Source of the DNA: UBA5793 sp040255465
GTDB lineage: Bacteria; Planctomycetota; Phycisphaerae; Phycisphaerales; UBA5793
Direction of reading: 5' to 3'
Length of the DNA stretch: 64,000 bases
Assembly: GCA_040255465.1 (NCBI GenBank)
Contig: JBDZVA010000001.1
Location: forward strand, 868,001-932,000
Below the pieces are notes generated by a model that saw nothing but the letters and a program-made list of their open reading frames with translations, ran no database searches and had not been told where the DNA came from. This document shows positions 62,201 to 64,000 of this stretch, piece by piece. A program made the translations under genes and the position numbers. How positions within the stretch are numbered: position 1 is the first letter of the stretch; every line of letters starts with the position of its first letter.

Positions 62201-62228
62201 ATTGTCGCTTGTTACGGAACAATGTCAA
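62201..62228 (-). promoter_or_regulatory. Promoter with internal operator for the winged-helix-like gene
   Basis: Reading the minus strand, TTGACA is at 62228-62223 and GACAAT at 62206-62201 with a 16-nt spacer. Inside the spacer, 62209-62222 is the inverted repeat TTGTT-ACGG-AACAA (plus strand), suiting a repressor site. The ATG is 27 nt downstream of the -10 element. Confidence 0.6.
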
Positions 62229-62591
62229 GGACGGATGCTAGGGAACATACTATGAAAAGTCCCAATCGTCCCCAAAAACGTCCTCAGGCGACATTGATCC
62301 GCGGAACCGACGCGAATATGATGGATATCCGCGTCGCGGGTGGAGGTGTTTTATGAGGAGAGTTCAAGGGCCGACTCAGCAGCCCAGCCAAATCACAACC
62401 CGACCCCGCTTTCGGGCCTAATCGTCGGCGGACGTGGATTGTGAACTGAGAACCTCTGGGGACGGGCGGAAACGCTCGTCCCCGGCTTCAAAGCCCTGAC
62501 GGTGCTGGTCAGACCATCAGGGCGGAACCAAGGCGAGTAAGCGCCATGGCCCCAGCAGCCAAGTATAGCGCGCTCGCCGCATCAGCGGAGA
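62229..62591. other. Gene-poor stretch inside the cargo element
   Basis: Only very short reading frames occur; none has coding support. A plus-strand ATG at 62546 starts a short frame that is out of register with the transposase remnant and may be its original start before a frameshift. Confidence 0.4.
62458..62483. terminator. Strong hairpin with GAAA tetraloop
   Basis: Stem GGGGACGGGCG pairs with CGCTCGTCCCC (11 bp, one G-T wobble) around GAAA. There is no T run, so it may be a rho-independent-like terminator without tail, or a structural end of the transposase unit. It is followed by the small palindrome GGCTTCAAAGCC. Confidence 0.45.
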
Positions 62592-63187
62592 CGCGCCATC
62601 ATTCCCGAGCGCAAGAGCCCCCAAACTCTGCTCGCAGCCATTCGCCATTTTGACCCGGAAACGGCCGAGCAATACATCGCCAGCATCAAGTGGCCTGACG
62701 GTGAGCCGTGCTGCCCGTGCTGTGGCTCCGTCAATGTCGGACGGATCAAGAGCCGTCGTCGCTACCAGTGCTGAGAAAAGGGCTGTCGCAAGCAGTTCAG
62801 CCTGCTCGCGGAAACGATCATGGCGGCGACTCACCTGCGGCTGGATCAATGGGTGGCCGCAGTGTCGCAACTCGTCAACTGCCGCAACGGGATTAGCAGT
62901 TGCAAACTCGCCCGGTCCATCGGCTGCAAGCAGCAGTCCGCTTGGCACTTGATCCGCCGAGTTCGTCACATCCTCCAGCAAGAGGCCCAAGAGCCATTCG
63001 GCGGCTCGTGCGAGACGGACGCGACGTACATCGGTGGCCTGTTCAAGTTGCCGCCTACGTCGTTGAGGCGGCATTCCGATTTGATGTCCGCCACCTGACG
63101 GAGTGGGAGCGGTTCGATGCGGCGATGCAGTTGATCGTTGGGAAGCGGCTGACGTATTCGGACCTGACCGACGGCGCGGTGCGGTGA
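62592..63187 (+). pseudogene. Decayed IS1595-type transposase
   Basis: The frame starting near 62592 reads a zinc ribbon typical of IS1595 transposases: IKWPDGEPCCPCCGSVNVGR, then RRRYQC, a TGA stop at 62772-62774, and on in the same frame as GCRKQFSL. A CGA-to-TGA change would explain the stop. The frame continues through LRLDQWVAAVSQL, RSIGCKQQSAWHLIRRVR and CETDATYIGG, then the region with the later catalytic residues is missing. The end (FRFDVRHLTEWERFDAAM, VGKRLTYSDL) is in another frame. Not functional. Confidence 0.85.
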
Positions 63188-63212
63188 GGCAAGATGCCGA
63201 ATAGAATGGGCT

Positions 63213-63593
63213 ATGCCGGAGTGGTTCAAAGACTTACTGACGATGGCGATGGCGGAAGGTCATGGGTCACGATCTACGGTCATGCAATCATTGCTTTGGA
63301 TGATCGGGCTCTTGGTGGTGGCCGACTGTGGGCTTGCCACAGCGAACGCTCCAACTTGGATGCTCATCCTGTTTTCTTGCCTCATGGTGTTAGCGATTGT
63401 GGTGGCAATCGTTGTGTTCTGTATTTTAGTAGTTCGTAGTCCAGACCTGCTCAGGAGTGAAAAGTACCACATCCGCAGAATGGAAATCGAACAATCATCT
63501 ATTGGAGACAGTGTTCAGGGCGTAATCGATAGACCATCTCGACAACCGCTCGGGCTCCCAAAGCCAACTGGGGATGAGGTGCGGGATGCGTAA
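63213..63593 (+). CDS. Small membrane protein
   Basis: 126 residues with two hydrophobic helices (LLWMIGLLVVADCGLA; WMLILFSCLMVLAIVVAIVVFCILVV) and a charged C-terminal tail of about 45 residues. Ribosome binding site weak. It overlaps the next gene by 8 nt. No family recognised; pairing of a small membrane protein with a small soluble protein recalls some phage-defence or toxin modules, without further evidence. Confidence 0.65.
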   Translation: MPEWFKDLLTMAMAEGHGSRSTVMQSLLWMIGLLVVADCGLATANAPTWMLILFSCLMVLAIVVAIVVFCILVVRSPDLLRSEKYHIRRMEIEQSSIGDSVQGVIDRPSRQPLGLPKPTGDEVRDA

Positions 63594-63873
63594 AAGATTC
63601 ATCATATTAACGAACGGTGCGAATGCTGAGCAGCAGGACATTATTTGCAAGTCGTTTCCCGGCTTCGGATGGTGGCACCGGATGCCCCAGGCGTGGCTGT
63701 TGATTGACCCGAAAGGGCAGTCGACTGCCAAAGCAATACGCGAAACGATCACCTCGAAATGCCCAGGTCTATATGTATATGTTTTCAGTGCACCGTTTGG
63801 AGAAGATGGCCATTCTGGATTTGGGCCATCAGAATGGAACAAGTGGATTGACACTGAATGGGTAAAACAATAA
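63586..63873 (+). CDS. Small soluble protein, possibly Cas2/SinR-like fold
   Basis: 95 residues from the ATG at 63586 (GAGG upstream). It begins MRKRFIILTNGANAEQQDI and contains FPGFGWWHRMPQAWLLID followed by a helix and LYVYVFSAPF. The strand-helix-WWH-x4-WLL order is like small ferredoxin-fold proteins of the SinR/Cas2 type, but this is a weak resemblance. Its TAA ends 2 nt before the right inverted repeat, so the gene fits exactly inside the element. Confidence 0.65.
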   Translation: MRKRFIILTNGANAEQQDIICKSFPGFGWWHRMPQAWLLIDPKGQSTAKAIRETITSKCPGLYVYVFSAPFGEDGHSGFGPSEWNKWIDTEWVKQ

Positions 63874-63875
63874 TT

Positions 63876-63902
63876 CCCGATGCACCAAAGGGCTAATCAC
63901 CA
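63876..63902 (-). repeat. 27-bp terminal inverted repeat, right end
   Basis: Exact complement of 61206-61232. The sequence right of it, to 64000, holds no gene that I can support. Confidence 0.9.
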
Positions 63903-64000
63903 TCGCTTTGGCCTTTTAAGGAATGCCGCGACGCTGCCATAGGTATCGCTGTCCAACGCATCAAGTCTGTGTTCAATATCCACACTCTCGCCGATTTTGC

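Larger units (their letters stand above)
61206..63902. mobile_element. Putative 2.7-kb mobile cargo element bounded by perfect inverted repeats
   Basis: The 27-bp repeats at both ends point inward. Inside are a minus-strand winged-helix-like gene, a hairpin, a decayed IS1595-type transposase and two overlapping small genes. No target duplication is visible: the 8 bp outside each end do not match. IS1595-family elements are known to carry passenger genes, which would fit, but ownership of the repeats by this transposase is inference. Confidence 0.6.

Noticed and set aside
1..64000. CRISPR arrays and rRNA genes
   Set aside because: No regularly spaced repeat series and no rRNA-like sequence was seen in reading either strand.

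Overview
The window reads as a high-GC chromosome segment of a planctomycete, most likely of the Phycisphaerae type. This is an inference from several features seen together: many secreted proteins built on an ACGGYLQ-type module, proteins ending in a C-x2-C-x-YDLRG...CPECG zinc ribbon, a DUF1580-like helix-turn-helix protein next to an integrase, and a divergent CTP synthase. No rRNA and no CRISPR array is present.

Region 1 (1-21.5 kb, almost all minus strand) is a surface-polysaccharide export and modification cluster. It encodes the two halves of an ABC-2 exporter: permease at 16.1-17.0 kb and a Wzt-like ATPase with a C-terminal glycan-recognition extension at 2.5-4.0 kb. Around them lie a methyltransferase with a long coiled coil, a protein made of four tandem methyltransferase domains, a TylF-type methyltransferase, a GT4 glycosyltransferase, an asparagine synthetase, a radical SAM/SPASM protein, a transglutaminase-like protein and a sulfotransferase. 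Three neighbours share an unnamed module (GGGRYSHW...SDPRTNGR). trpE lies directly upstream and carries an in-frame palindromic repeat insertion.

Region 2 (21.7-25.7 kb) holds four tandem small secreted paralogues, pyrG and a tRNA with a CAU anticodon.

Region 3 (25.8-41.7 kb) is an integrated phage-like or satellite-like element starting directly after the tRNA. It has a tyrosine recombinase, a DUF1580-like protein, a primase-polymerase/helicase, a P27-type small terminase, a ParB-domain DNA methyltransferase interrupted by a 274-residue intein, three tandem paralogues of unknown function, a minus-strand cassette of small proteins, an HNH nuclease and a large terminase. No portal, capsid or tail gene follows.

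Region 4 (41.9-60.8 kb) is accessory DNA rich in nucleases and defence functions: a YaaC-like protein, FG-GAP-like and Kelch-like secreted proteins, an N-terminal EVE/PUA-like plus HNH nuclease, a secreted NUC1-type nuclease, an ASCH protein, zinc-ribbon membrane proteins, a NucS/DUF91-type nuclease, and a tightly coupled type I restriction-modification operon with two different hsdM genes (hsdM-hsdM-hsdS-hsdR).

Region 5 (61.2-63.9 kb) is a 2.7 kb module bounded by perfect 27-bp inverted repeats. It contains a winged-helix-like protein with its own promoter and operator, a decayed IS1595-type transposase, and two small overlapping genes.
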